Below, in pieces: positions 47,677 to 59,402 of a DNA stretch of 64,000 nucleotides. How positions within the stretch are numbered: the stretch's first letter is position 1; every line of letters starts with the position of its first letter. The notes beneath the pieces are model-generated. The model was not told where the DNA came from. It ran no database searches and worked only from the letters and a program-made list of their open reading frames with translations. Source of the DNA: Umbilicaria muhlenbergii (Eukaryota; Ascomycota; Lecanoromycetes; Umbilicariales; Umbilicariaceae); NCBI GenBank assembly GCA_000611775.1, contig KK106981.1:7338312-7402311 (forward strand). The letters are read 5' to 3'. Position numbers and translations under genes: made by a program.

Positions 47677-49393
47677 TTAATATGAAGCCTCCTGAGCAGA
47701 ACAATTTGATATATCTGAAGTGGTTGGTTCCAGGAGACAAAGAGCGCTGCCAATGAGATGCAGACTTCCCGTCACAAAAGTTTGCATTCCGTTGCCTTGG
47801 TCGCCAATTCTCCTTGCAAGGCCCAAAGCCCCCTCAATAGTCGGTTCGATACATATGTCAACTATTGGATCGACGCTCTTCCAAGCCTCGACGTACTCCT
47901 TTTGAATATCATGTGAGAAAGCCTTTTCGGGGCCTTGAAAACATTGATCTACATGAAGTAGTGAGCTGATGTTCAGTATAACATAGAGAAATTCCTGACT
48001 CATACCAGTTCTGATGGTGCCGTCTTGCCTTTCTTCATATGTGCTCAGGATGACATGCTGTATTTGTATGCCACCTTTTTGTAAGGTTTGAGCTATACAT
48101 TTCAGGAGGGCCGCCCCATCTCGTTCCGAAAGATGGCTAAAAATGAGAACACGTGTGAGAGGTGATGTATTGCTAGATATCTTAGCTTGTGATTCTGGTA
48201 GACCAGCTTATCGAGTACCTTTGCATTTCCGAGGCGGTTGCAGCGAACCACTGCGCGGCTTTCTGTACACTCAGCTCGTTGTGGGCTCCATCCAGAAACC
48301 ACTGGTGATTTCCATCAACGATTTGGTGAAACCGTCCTGGCCAGGAAAATTGCTCTATGCCTCGAAGTACGTCGGGCAGGATCAGGTTGCGATGCTCTGT
48401 GGGTGCCTTCTTCTCTAAAAAAGCGCCGACGAGGGCAAGAGCTAGCGACGAGTTTGTTTTCTGAACCTCTGGCTTTAATGCTCGTGTGTTGGCTGGAAGT
48501 GCAGGATCGACATTGACAAATTTCAGCGCGACTTCTTTTTCGGTCGCTCGGCGCTGTAGTACCTCAGCAGCTGCGGGCTCCTGAGGGGTTGAAAAAGCAG
48601 GACTTTCGTGTTTGAAGATACCTGCCTTATGCCAGGCAATGGTTTCAATCGACGGGCCAAGCTGCTCAACGTGGTCCATCCCAATTGTTGTAATTCCTGT
48701 GGCCATAGGCTTTTGAAATATATTTGTAGCGTCATATTCTCCACCATTGTGAGTTTCGTAGATGGCAACATCGACGCCTTCTCTGATGAACGTGTGGACT
48801 GATACAAGCATCAAGAGCTGGAGATATCGAGGTCCTTGGGAAGGGTGGCATGACAACCCGTCCCAGACCTCGAAGACATACTTTGCAAAAAGGTCTTCGG
48901 ATATGGGCTTGGAATTCAGCCGGAGTCTCTCTTGCACACATTTCAGATGCGGCGAAGTATAAAGGCCAATTCTTCGTGGAAATCCAGTCCTTTCCCCATG
49001 CACGCGGAGGAAGGAATCAACGAACGCGCATGTGCTGCCCTTTCCCTTTGTGCCTGCAACGTGGATGACATTTAGACTTTCGAGGTCGACATCCTAGAAC
49101 TGTGCTCAGTATAATTTCGGTATGATCGACGACCATATGATAGTACTGAATGACCAAGCTGCCGTAGCCAGTCCCGTATTCCTCTCAAGCTGGGCGCACC
49201 TTTAAAGCTGGGTGTTCCATTCAAGCTGGGCATCAAGTCTAGGCCAGACATCCTGCCCAGACCAGGTATCCCGGCCGAGCTCGGCCTAAGTTTGCGCCGT
49301 CTGCTGTTGAGAAGAGCTATAGCATTCTGTTTCAGGTTAGAAGATGGTCAGACTTCCTCAGAGCGTTTCTCTTGCCTTGTAGCTTTTCTCCAT
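47677..49393 (-). CDS. MET7: Folylpolyglutamate synthase
   Basis: Five exons: 49393-49376, 49326-49147, 49093-48219, 48172-48006 and 47948-47677, giving 503 residues. The enzyme adds glutamates to folates using ATP. Seen: LNVIHVAGTKGKGSTCAF (P-loop), PRRIGLYTSPHLKCVQERLR, GGEYDATNIF, TTIGMDHVEQLG, IAWHKAGIF, FSWPGRFHQI, FLDGAHNELSV, and a C terminus with VLIFSHLSERDG and LHLIGSALCLLEP. The first exon encodes only MEKSYK and is joined by an intron beginning GCAAGA (49327-49375), a second GC-AG intron in this window. It restores the family start NAIALLNSRRRKLRP. The symbol is by analogy with yeast and Neurospora. The same-strand neighbour upstream is MED17. Confidence 0.92.
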
Positions 49394-49990
49394 CTCGTGG
49401 GCACCCCGAAGTCTCAGCCGTTCATTCCCAATGCTTTGCAAGATGCGGAGAGTGATCGGCGTGACTGGGAGCTACGGAGTATGGGCACTCAAGTAAACAG
49501 GTGAGAGTGAGGACATCGAACACCAGGACACCCTGCTACCGACAAGTGCCAAACTCCCCAGATACCTCAGCCTCCTCAGCCTTGTCTGCGTACGCGAATC
49601 AAAAACAGTCTAGTCTAAACTCTAGTGTAGATCAAGGCGAGAAAGCAGAAAAGCGCACACTGACCCCGTGATCATGTGGCTACACCCTAGTGGCCATAGG
49701 CGGTAAGGTATAGCAGCGGTAATGGCATGTTTGCAGACTGTCACGTGGAAGCCAGCCACCCCATTTCACAGTCACAAAGATTGGTCATAGGGCGGCGTGT
49801 TGTATTGCCCCTGTGAGTCCATGGGAGAATAACCGATTTGACTGGCCCCAGCTTGTTCTTTTCTGGATGAGGGTTACGCTCCTCCGCAGATGCATTCACC
49901 ACATAGGTCACCAACCGGGATTGATCCTTTCACATCGAAGAATTCTGCCATGGTCGCATCCAATTCCTAGTTATCACTCATTGTAGGCAA
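49394..49990. other. Intergenic gap
   Basis: Between the FPGS start and the MED17 stop, both minus strand. No supported gene. Confidence 0.5.
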
Positions 49991-52000
49991 CTATTCAACA
50001 GCTTCACTTCCAGCCTCACGAACCATGTCCTCCAATGTCCGCCCAGCCCTTCCTTCGTGGCCTTCATCACCCCCCGTCCACACATAGTTCCTGGTTTCGC
50101 TTCTAGCAGCATTGGTAAAACCCCATTGCACTTCAAGCTTCCATCTCTCCGCAATCACAACCATCCACTTACCTTTCCCCTTCTCCTTTGCCGCCATTTT
50201 GAGCTCGCCGGTTTGTGGTAATCTGATAGCCCACATGTTGCCGAGTCGACTTGATGCGATTATAGAGACGAGATCAAGGGTCAAGAGGTGGAGAATGTGA
50301 TCCTCGGCAGCGGATGCATCGAAGAAAATCATGGTGCCAGGGATTTTCGAGATTGCAGAGTTTGGCGGACAGGAATCGATGGTGACTGCATAGTCTGTAC
50401 CGAAATGAGGCGCTGAAAGGTGGGTACGTACATTGATTACTATGTTCGTAGTTTGCGACGGTAACACCAAGGTGATCCGCGATTGCGACGGCGCCGAGAG
50501 GGAGTTTCCAAGGACTTCGGCAAAAGGGAGACCAGCTTTGGCTACGATGGCAGGGACTTCAGGAAGGTCGATGGACATTGAAGCTGCTTCCGTGTACTCA
50601 AAAGTCAAACCTGCCGCTCCTAAGCTATTGCGAATCCCACTTAGGAAAGCACGCATTGAAGCGATACGGGAACGATGCTGAAGATGTAAAAGAATCAGCC
50701 GTAGAATTACGTATGTCGGTCTCGGCGGCCTGCGTTCCGTCAAAGGAGGTGGTGGTTGTGTTCGGCGGCGTAAATTCTTGCGATGTGCATGAGACAGCAA
50801 CAGCCGCGCAGCTAGTGCAACGGCCCTGGCGACGACACAGTCTTCTTGAGCGCCCTCTTCGCTCAATTCGGCAGCGTCATCATTCGGAACGAGATCCAAG
50901 AGGACGTGCTTGTCGCTTTCGTAGGGCAGGTGTATAACATCACCAATACAGCGTACACCCTGGTTCACCAAGGTACGTGCTTCGCGATGTAGTTCATGGT
51001 GTAGTTCTTCGTCGTATATACTGTTCCGAGCTTGCAATAACAATTTGTGAACCGACTCTTCTCCAGCCATGGCTTCAGTGTTAGATGTTGTAGATGCGAC
51101 AATCGTGTCATTGTGTTCAATCCGGACTCGGAGCGCCTGAGGTTTCGAAGACTTAATACCCTGATCCAGGTTGATGTTACCCTCTTCGTCACGTCGAAGG
51201 GCAGCCAGACCACGATCTCGGAACTCCGGTGCAGCTGGTATGTCATCAGCATCAAGCATGAAGACATCAAGTAGGGCGTAGAACCTTCAGCGAAGCCATA
51301 CCGCACACCCAGAGTGTGCCTCTCCCGCGGTAACCGGCAGATGGACCACCCTTTCTCCTTCACTGCAAGTACTTGCTCCCAGTATCGCGCCTCTTGTTGC
51401 ATCTCCTTTTCCAGTCTTGTTGCCGATCGCAATAGCGAGTCCGCCGTATCGTTCAACGACTGTAACTTCCAACCGGTAGACACAAGTTCCGTGTCGCGCT
51501 TCTCTGCTTCAGAAACCTGCGGCAGTTGCATAACTTCTACACCCAGTGATCCTGAAGGCACGTTTTGCTTGAGATAGGGGGACATCGTCAAGCCGGCCTG
51601 GCGAGGTGTATGTTTGGAAAGCAAAAGGGATACGAAGTCCAATGCGTAGGCGCTCTCCATCTGGGCCTGCCTAGAACTGCGATGAGCTTCCTACCCTCCA
51701 ACATCTTGAAGGATAGGGATCTTACGCAACCTGTTTGAGGATTTCATCTCGAGCTTCAATGACCTCCTCCCTCCGTGACTTCAAGTCAGTCTCATCCTGT
51801 CTGATGGGCTTTGCACTCGTCTCGTCGGCCTTGCTTTCTCCAGCATCTTGAGCTCGTATCTCTTCCTCAAGGCTCTGCTCGGTAACGTTACGGAAACCAC
51901 CCCGCTGTTCATTGATACGTAAAATAAGAGATGGTAGTGACTCTGCGGTGACGTCCTTCGTGGGCCACGCACGGAGGGAGAGCGAGACCTTCTCAGTCAT
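49991..52000 (-). CDS. MED17: Mediator complex subunit 17
   Basis: Three exons: 52000-51726, 51670-51285 and 51234-49991, giving 634 residues. MED17 (Srb4) is the scaffold of the Mediator head module and links transcription factors to RNA polymerase II. Seen: LSLRAWPTKD at the N terminus, EEVIEARDEILKQVAQAQME spanning the first splice, YALDFVSLLLSKHTPRQAG, and the family hallmark YWEQVLAVKEKGWSICRLPR, then RHTLGVRYGFAEAAPEFRDR spanning the second splice. The C-terminal half is helical with a basic proline-containing loop. Length is within the range of filamentous fungi. It is divergent from phosphofructokinase, the starts being 492 bases apart. Confidence 0.93.
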
Positions 52001-52492
52001 CGTCTGTATGGATCTTTCCGTGCGTCACCCAGAGGTCTAATGAGCCTAGAGCGGGGATTCTTGGTACACACGTGTACGATGATCGGTCAACCATTGGTAC
52101 AACAGTGTGCACCCCGCATGAAGTCCGGGTCGCAGTGCTGAGGATTTGTATGGTGTCGTGGGTGACTTGCAGATGATCCGGAATCCGAAAGTCCATGGAT
52201 CAGAATCGCGAAACTGGGATTGGTAAGGCTGACAGCGGAAACCACGTTGAGCCGGGGTAGCTTGCACCAATTGGCATCGTCGCTGCAGACGATGGGCCGA
52301 AGCCTGATAACGGCCTGCCTGCACATAATTCCTTTTCCATCTCGCAATAAGTAACAACCTACCTACCCTGACATTCGAGTTCTTGCTTTGACGACCTCCT
52401 ACGAACACCTAGAAGATATCCCGCGTTTGATCATAAACTATACCTACTTGCAATCCTCTTGTATCTCCAGCGTACCAGACCATCCTATCACC
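52001..52492. promoter_or_regulatory. Shared divergent promoter of MED17 and phosphofructokinase
   Basis: A head-to-head gap of 492 bases between two housekeeping genes. The side next to the kinase start is pyrimidine-rich (CCTCTTGTATCTCC), as is common in fungal leaders. No specific factor site is claimed. Confidence 0.5.
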
Positions 52493-54957
52493 ATGGCGCC
52501 CGTAGATGGTGTGAACGGAGCGCCGCCGCCTCTCCCAGGGAAGAAGCGACGCATCGGGGTGATGACCAGTGGAGGAGATGCGCCAGGAATGAACGGAGTT
52601 GTTCGCGCTGTTGTACGAATGTCCATTGCTAAAGGCTGCGAAGCCTACGGCATCTACGAAGGCTACGAAGGGCTAGTGCAGGGTGGAGACCTCATCAGAC
52701 AGATGTACTGGGAAGATGTCCGTGGCTATCTGTCGGAAGGAGGAACGCTTATTGGTACAGCTCGGTGCAAAGCTTTCACACAACGGCCTGGTCGATTACG
52801 AGCGGCGAAGAACATGATCATGAACGGCATAGATGCCCTGATCATCTGCGGTGGGGATGGCAGCTTGACAGGAGCTGATATATTCCGGGCAGAATGGCCA
52901 GGCCTGCTGAAAGAGCTCGTAGAAACAAAAGAACTGGCCGCGGAACAGACTGAACCTTTCAAATACCTGAATATCGTTGGTTTGGTTGGTTCAATAGACA
53001 ACGATATGTCTTCCACGGATGCTACAATTGGCTGCTACTCATCCTTGGGTAGGATTTGCGAAGCCGTGGATTACATCGATGCCACAGCCTTCTCACATCA
53101 ACGCGCTTTTGTGATTGAGGTTATGGGCCGTCACTGCGGTTGGCTTGCTCTGATGGCAGGAGTGAGCACAGGCGCAGACTTCGTCTTCATCCCTGAGATG
53201 CCACCAGCGGAAAACTGGGAGAAGCAGATGTGCGAAATCATCTCCAAGGTATCGTCTAAAATGGACAACTGTGGACGCTCTAAATGACTGATTTCTATAC
53301 AGCACCGCAAGCTCGGAAAGCGGAAAACGATAGTCATCGTAGCTGAGGGCGCACATGATCGATATCTCAACAAAATCTCTCCCGTCAAGGTCAAGGACCT
53401 CCTGACGAACGAGCTTAAGCTAGATACTCGGATCACGACTCTCGGACATGTGCAAAGAGGTGGCAATGCATGTGCCTATGATCGAATGCTATCCACGCTT
53501 CAAGGCGTTGAAGCAGTTGAGGCAGTGCTGGACGCTACCCCTGAAACACCTACTCCTGTTATTGCCATCATCGAAAACAAAATTGTTCGAAAACCTCTGA
53601 TGGAAGCTGTGAAACTCACACATGAAGTTGCTGAAGCTATCGAGGCGAAAGACTTCGATCGAGCCATGGGGTTACGAGATGCTGAATTCGCCGAGTATCA
53701 CAGTGCTTACATGACAACTACGGCTACTGACCAGCCTGAACTTTTGCTTCCCAAGGAAAAGGTATGAATCTGCGCTTAGTTGATGAATAGGCGGTGTGCT
53801 GACAAGAGTACTAGCACATGCGTATCGCAATTGTTCATGTGGGAGCACCTGCCGGTGGCATGAATTCGGCTACTCGAGCAGCGGTAGCATACTGTCTGTC
53901 GAGAGGTCATACACCTATCGCCATCCATAATGGATTCCCAGGTCTATGTCGCCATCACGATGACAAGCCACTAGGGGCAGTACGAGAGGTCAAATGGTTG
54001 GATGTCGAGGGCTGGATCAGTAAGGGAGGGTCAGAGATTGGGACCAATCGGGGTCTACCATCCGAGGATATCAAGAAAACCGCGGAATGTTTCGAACTAT
54101 ATAAACTCGATGGGCTATTTGTTATTGGAGGCTTTGAAGCCTTCACAGCAGTCAGTGAGCTACGTAAAGCTCGAAACGAATATCCGGCTTTCAAGATACC
54201 AATCGCGCTTCTCCCTGCAACCATCAGCAATAATGTTCCAGGCACAGAATACTCGATCGGAAGCGACACTTGTCTTAATGCTTTGGTCAATTATTGTGAT
54301 GCAATCAAGCAATCTGCTTCCGCGACACGCCGACGTGTATTCGTGGTAGAGACGCAGGGTGGGCGATCTGGATATGTCGCCACGATCGCAGGTCTATCTA
54401 TTGGCGCAATGGCTGTGTACACACCTGAAGAGGGCATCGACATTAAGATGCTTGCTCGAGATATCGAGCACCTCCGGGAAGGCTTCGCCAAGGACAAAGG
54501 TCAAAATCGTGCGGGAAAGTTGATCCTGCGTAACGAACATGCGTCGAAAACGTACACAACCGAGATCATCGCCAACATGATCCGCGAAGAGTCCAAAGGT
54601 CGTTTCGAGTCCCGATTCGCCGTTCCAGGGCACGTACAGCAAGGTGGCACTCCCTCACCGATGGACCGTGTTCGTGCCGTGCGGTTAGCGGTCAAGTGCA
54701 TGCAACATATCGAAGACTTCGCTGGGAAATCCAAAGACGAGATTGCAGCGAACGAGATGAGTGCATCTGTTATCGGCATCAAGGGCGCAAGCGTAGTCTT
54801 CGGCGAGATGGAGCGGCTGGAGAGAGAAGACACGGATTGGAAGGATCGGAGACCCAAAAACGAGTTCTGGATCGGGTTGAAAAGCATGGTTGATACCTTG
54901 AGTGGACGACCGAAAGCGACGGATTGCTGTCCAACGTGCGGAAGATCACAGCTTTGA
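52493..54957 (+). CDS. PFK1: ATP-dependent 6-phosphofructokinase
   Basis: Three exons: 52493-53248, 53303-53761 and 53815-54957, giving 785 residues. This is the glycolytic enzyme that phosphorylates fructose 6-phosphate. The N-terminal catalytic half has [29 protein letters not shown], the active-site [16 protein letters not shown] and [11 protein letters not shown]. After a linker with [13 protein letters not shown], the second half repeats the fold as the regulatory copy ([58 protein letters not shown]). This duplicated layout is typical of fungal and animal enzymes. The catalytic aspartate is present in the N-terminal half and changed (TISNN) in the other, as expected. Introns are 54 and 53 bases. 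Whether this is the alpha- or beta-type chain is not decided here; the symbol is provisional. Confidence 0.95.
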
Positions 54958-55941
54958 TCAATATACCAAATCCAGTGTTTTCAAACCGGCGTCCGTTACA
55001 TGTTGGGACTTTAGACCGGGGATCCCTTCATGCAGCGCGGCAAACGCGTTTACGACAATGACCTTCCTTACTTCCGAATGACACAGTGGGCACTGCTTGA
55101 GCAAACAGCAGAAGAGTCACCATTCGACGATATCATTCACTAACGCTACCATCGTCCTCTCCTTCAAGGATTCGATTAGATGCGGAGTTGAGGTTCGTAG
55201 GCTTGACGCCAGTGGTGTATGTGGATATTAGAAATTCGCTACTCCTTTGACGCAGACTGGAGGAGTGCCTCTTGTTCCAAGTGAATGACGGTCAACAGTA
55301 GCGCAGAACATACAGCTCGAAAGCTGTAATTCAAGCTGTAGTTAAACTGTCGAAATCGAAAGATAAAGGTGCTGTGGGCGCGTGGGCGCGTGGGCATGTT
55401 ATCATGCCCATCGGATCTCGAGAGGCGATCTGTTGCCGAGGAATGTGTGATCGGTGGGCGGTCCTGCAGCGGCATGGTTAGATCATCGTAGATAGGCCAT
55501 GCTGGACCTCCAGCACAGCTGCAATGCCAGCTGTGTCGCCAAGCCAATTGATACCTCCATCAACAATGCTTGTGTCTGCGGGCTGTGATACCTGCATCGA
55601 CGGCTGTCCCCAGGTGCAGCCGGTGGAGGAAGTCGAAGCACATCGCACCTTAGGCGATGGAACCCTGCAAGCAGCCATGCCATCCTACCGCTCACATTCG
55701 ACGCCGGGAAGCAGCAACCCCCTTTCTTCTCCTCCCTCTCTTGCACTTTCTTCTTTCCTGTTGATCTTCATGTTAATAGTTTGCCACTAATCTTCGTGCC
55801 TACGAGCATAGGCCACTTTGCCTTCTTTGCCTTCTTTCACTAATTGCTCCACACACTTTTCACTCACGCACAAAAGTTTTACTCACACACTTCTCCCACC
55901 GCAGGCCCGGTGCAAACGCGTAACCACCACATACCACAGTA
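54958..55941. other. Intergenic gap
   Basis: Between phosphofructokinase and the disordered-protein gene. The last 200 bases are strongly pyrimidine-rich, suggesting a leader of the downstream gene. No gene seen. Confidence 0.5.
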
Positions 55942-57219
55942 ATGACGGCCACTGCTCCCTTCGCCTATCAACTCCCGGCCCTTCCCCACAGCCTTTCCGA
56001 CTCCCTTACAGATGGCACTTCAATCCCACCACCGCTGCCCTCCCCACCGCTCGCACCCCCCCCACCAGTCAACCCTCCCCCACCAGACGCCTCTCCACCC
56101 TACCTCCATCCCCTCAAAACGGCCCTCAACCCGCTGAAACAGCACCCCTACACCCCCACGCCCACCTCACCCCTCTCCGCCACCTCAAGCATGCCCGGCG
56201 CCTTCCCAATGACTCCCTCCCCCGGCCCTGCCAGCGCCTACAGCCAACGAAAACCCGACTACTTCGCTACAACACCCTCTCCTGGCCTCTCCAACGCCTA
56301 CAGTTCAAAGCCCGACTACTTCGCCTCTCCCGCCACCCCAGCGACGTTGAAACGCAAATCCACCGGCCCGGTTCCCGTCTCCCCTCCCTCGTCGGCGAAT
56401 CCCATGCCAACGAAACGCCCAACGACTGTACGGCGGATACTGAGTCTCATGGCGCTGAACAACCACTCCAACACCAGTGGCAATACCAACGGCAACACCA
56501 ACGGCGCCCACGACCCCTCTTCATCCCCCTCCCCCCCGCAACCCCTCCCCCAATCCCGCTCCGTCTCCGACAACCACGCGCGCCCCAAATCCCCCGGCGG
56601 CGAAAGCATCTGGCCCAACGACCCCACGCCACTCACGCGCAAAAAAAGCAGCGGCTTCTGGACAAAGCGGAAATCGAGTCTCGGCACCACATTAAATACC
56701 ATCGCGGGGAGGAGTTCGGAGATGTTGGGACGGAGGAGCGCGGATGTGTTGAGGGAGAGGAAGAGTGGGGAGGTGTTGAGGGAGGGGGGAAGGGAGAGGA
56801 AGAGTGCGGATTTGTTTGGGCGGAGGAAGAGTAATGATTTGTTCGGGGACAGGAAGAGTGGGGAGGTGTTTCGGGGGAGGAAGAGTAGTGATTTGTTTAG
56901 TAGGGAGAGGAGGAGTGCGGATGTTTTGAGGGGGGGGTATGCGAATGCGTACGGGAACGGGAACGGGTATGTCAACGGGTATGCCAATGGCTCTGGCTAT
57001 GCTGCCAACGGCTACGTCAACGGGTACGGGAATTGGGATTCCAACGGCATGAGCGTGGATTTGGGAAAGAGGGATTGGATGGAAGATGGGTTGGGCATGC
57101 CGGAGGAGGAGAAGGTCGTTTTCGTTAAGAGGGAGAGGAGCCCGCCGCCGAGATTGCCCGAATTGAAGAGTTTGGGAGGGCGGTTTGGGGAGGGAGATAT
57201 GTTTCGTGGGATTTGCTAA
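55942..57219 (+). CDS. Intrinsically disordered protein with RKSS-type repeats
   Basis: Not recognised. An uninterrupted frame of 425 residues starts at ATG 55942 after a pyrimidine-rich leader. Residues 1-100 are proline-rich and 100-230 are Ser/Pro/Asn-rich. About 240-330 is an array of short units ending in serine after two basic residues (GRRSADVL, RERKSGEVL, GRRKSNDLF, GRKSSDLF). Next comes a glycine/asparagine/tyrosine stretch (YGNGNGYVNGYANG), and the tail is charged with ELKSLGGRFGEGDMFRG. The basic-Ser pattern fits sites for basophilic kinases such as PKA; that is inference. There is no folded domain. Opposite-strand frames of similar length reflect base composition. Convergent with the reductase gene. 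Confidence 0.7.
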   Translation: MTATAPFAYQLPALPHSLSDSLTDGTSIPPPLPSPPLAPPPPVNPPPPDASPPYLHPLKTALNPLKQHPYTPTPTSPLSATSSMPGAFPMTPSPGPASAYSQRKPDYFATTPSPGLSNAYSSKPDYFASPATPATLKRKSTGPVPVSPPSSANPMPTKRPTTVRRILSLMALNNHSNTSGNTNGNTNGAHDPSSSPSPPQPLPQSRSVSDNHARPKSPGGESIWPNDPTPLTRKKSSGFWTKRKSSLGTTLNTIAGRSSEMLGRRSADVLRERKSGEVLREGGRERKSADLFGRRKSNDLFGDRKSGEVFRGRKSSDLFSRERRSADVLRGGYANAYGNGNGYVNGYANGSGYAANGYVNGYGNWDSNGMSVDLGKRDWMEDGLGMPEEEKVVFVKRERSPPPRLPELKSLGGRFGEGDMFRGIC

Positions 57220-57625
57220 GGTGGGGGAGCAGAGAGGGTGTGGGGTTGGGGAGGGGGGGGAGGGGGGATTGGTGAAATACAGGGAATGGGAGAGTAAAGG
57301 GGGTATATATTGGGGTTTGGGGATGGAAAAAGGGAATATAAGAATTGGGTATTGGGTTGTAAGGGGCTTGGAAAGGTGAGTTTGATGGTTGTGCAAAGTA
57401 GTCGATCGACTGAGATTGGGCAAATGATGGTGGGGATAGCTTGGCAGTCGTTGGTATATTGTATAATTACAAGTATAATTACTCCTAGCTCGCGACCAGA
57501 GATCTATCGTGCCCCCACTGCATCCGTATCCGCCCAGAGAGGCACATGACGTCGGTGCCTCAACTACTCTACGCTCAATACCCACTTCAACCCCCATCCC
57601 CCACCCCCAGTCAACACCACCTACC
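57220..57625. other. G-rich intergenic gap
   Basis: Convergent gap. Bases 57220-57310 are very G-rich on the plus strand and the rest is A/T-richer. No gene. Confidence 0.5.
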
Positions 57626-58923
57626 TCAAGTATCCCCGAAAACAAACATGCCCTTCCCCTTCCTAAACCCCTCCAACGTCCCCTGCACCGCCTCGACCAA
57701 CTCCCCCCTCCCCGTCCCCCACTCCCACCCTATCTCTACAGTCGGCACATCCCTAAACCTGCCCTCTCTCATCAACCCCAACAATTCCTCCACCGTATTT
57801 CTCTTCTCTTCCGGATCCCGATCCCCCCATTTACTCACCCAAAACCCCTCAAACACCAAATTCTTGAAAATCAACATCCCCGCCGGTATCGCCAGCGGCT
57901 GCTTGCTCATCGCCCCGTACGTCACCATATGCGCCCCCGGGGTCAGGCATTTCGCCATACTGATCGCCGCTTTGCCGCCTACGCAGTTGAGAGCTAGCCG
58001 CACGTGTTCGCGCCCGCCGTGCGTCCATTCCTTCACTTGGTCTGCGAAGCCCCGCGAGAGGACCTCTTCTTCCGTCACGACTCTCGTGGCGCCCAGGTCC
58101 TCGAGGTCGCGCTTTAGATCTTCGCCTTCTTGGCCGGGGCGCGAGCGCACGACGGCGATGTTTTTGTATCCCAATTGTTTGCCGAGCTGGATGGCGGCGC
58201 GGCCGACGGCGGAGTTGGCGCCGTTTTGGATGAACCAGTCCCCCTGGGAGGGGGAGAGGGAGACGAAGTCGCGGAGGAGGCGATAGGCGGTTACGGGGTT
58301 GACGCTTACGCTGGCGACTTGGTTGGGGGAGAGCCCCATCTTGTCGACGCGGACGAATTTATCTTCTTCGACTTGGAGGTGCGTGCGCCAGGTGCCGAGG
58401 CCGGTTTTTTTGGCGATTACCCAGTCGCCGGGGCGGATGCCAGTGGTGCATTTGGAGCCGGTGCTGAGGACTTCGAAACAGCCTTCGTTGCCGGGGACGG
58501 CGCAGGGGTGGGCGGTTCCGAGCGTGGTGGTGAAGGGGGGGAGGGAGGGGTAGACGCCTTGGATTTGGTTTATGTCGGCGGGGTTTAGGGGGGCGGCGAG
58601 GGTGCGGAGGGTTACGAGGGTGGAGTGGGGGGGGGAGAGGGAGTGGGTGTGGAGCCTAGGGCGCTGTCAGCTGGGGTTGGATTATAACAGCGGTTACACA
58701 GTGGAAGTGTCTGAGATTTGTAGTCTGAGGAAACTAGGTCTTACTCGAGCACGTCTTTGGGTTCGCCATATTTGGGATAGAGGAGCGATTTGGCTTGCGT
58801 ATAGCCGTAGGTGGAGATGGGGCGTCGGCGGTCAAGGGAGGATTTCGAGGTCTGTGATGCTAATGGCGAATTATAGAGCCGGAGAAGGGTTCTCGATACT
58901 AGACGGGTTATGGTTGGAGGCAT
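57626..58923 (-). CDS. ETR1: Mitochondrial 2-enoyl thioester reductase
   Basis: Two exons, 58923-58745 and 58655-57626 (89-base intron gtaaga...tag), give 402 residues. The enzyme reduces enoyl-ACP with NADPH in mitochondrial fatty acid synthesis (type II). The N terminus is basic and Ser/Arg-rich without acids (MPPTITRLVSRTLLRLYNSP), a mitochondrial targeting signal. The fold is medium-chain dehydrogenase/reductase: AAPLNPADINQIQGVYP, VPGNEGCFEVL, SVNPVTAYRLL, DWFIQNGANSAVGRAAIQL (nucleotide-binding turn) and LALNCVGGKAA. The family tyrosine is in the PADINQIQGVYP block. Zinc ligands are absent, as expected for this branch. Confidence 0.93.
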
Positions 58924-59402
58924 TGCGGTAAATGTAGAAATTTATTTGCAATTAAGGCCGAGCTGGCGGAGCTGCTTCGCTATCTGCACCAAAATCGCCC
59001 TGACGTAGGGCGACAAGGGTAGCTCTTTAGCGAGTTTCCTCTACCACCATGGATGCGCCTCCCTGCCTCTCTCTGTCTCCCTTGCGGGGTGTTTCTGCAG
59101 GAACCTAGTATCAGGGGTTGGCCCGGTGGATTAAAGATAGACCTTATCTAAAGTAGCTTGGGAGCTTCCCCTGCTATTGAAGAAACAAGGTAGATATTCT
59201 TGGCAATTCAGACAAGGAAAAGCCAGGGCAACGCCAGCAGCGAATAGTAATCATAATGAGATTTAGCAACCCTATCATGGCAGATTCAGAGCCTCCATTT
59301 CTGATAACATCTGGAGGATGAAAGTCAACGCTAAGAATTGCGGGACAACTTATTGTAGATAGGAATATATATCCAGTACTCCTGGCTACTTTTCAATCAT
59401 TA

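Noticed and set aside
55818-56834. Plus-strand frame of 338 residues overlapping the disordered-protein gene
   Set aside because: Pro/His/Arg/Thr-rich shadow of a low-complexity region; the 425-residue frame has the better start and repeat structure.
56692-57645. Minus-strand frame of 317 residues
   Set aside because: Mirror of the RKSS and YGNG repeats; proline-leucine composition only.
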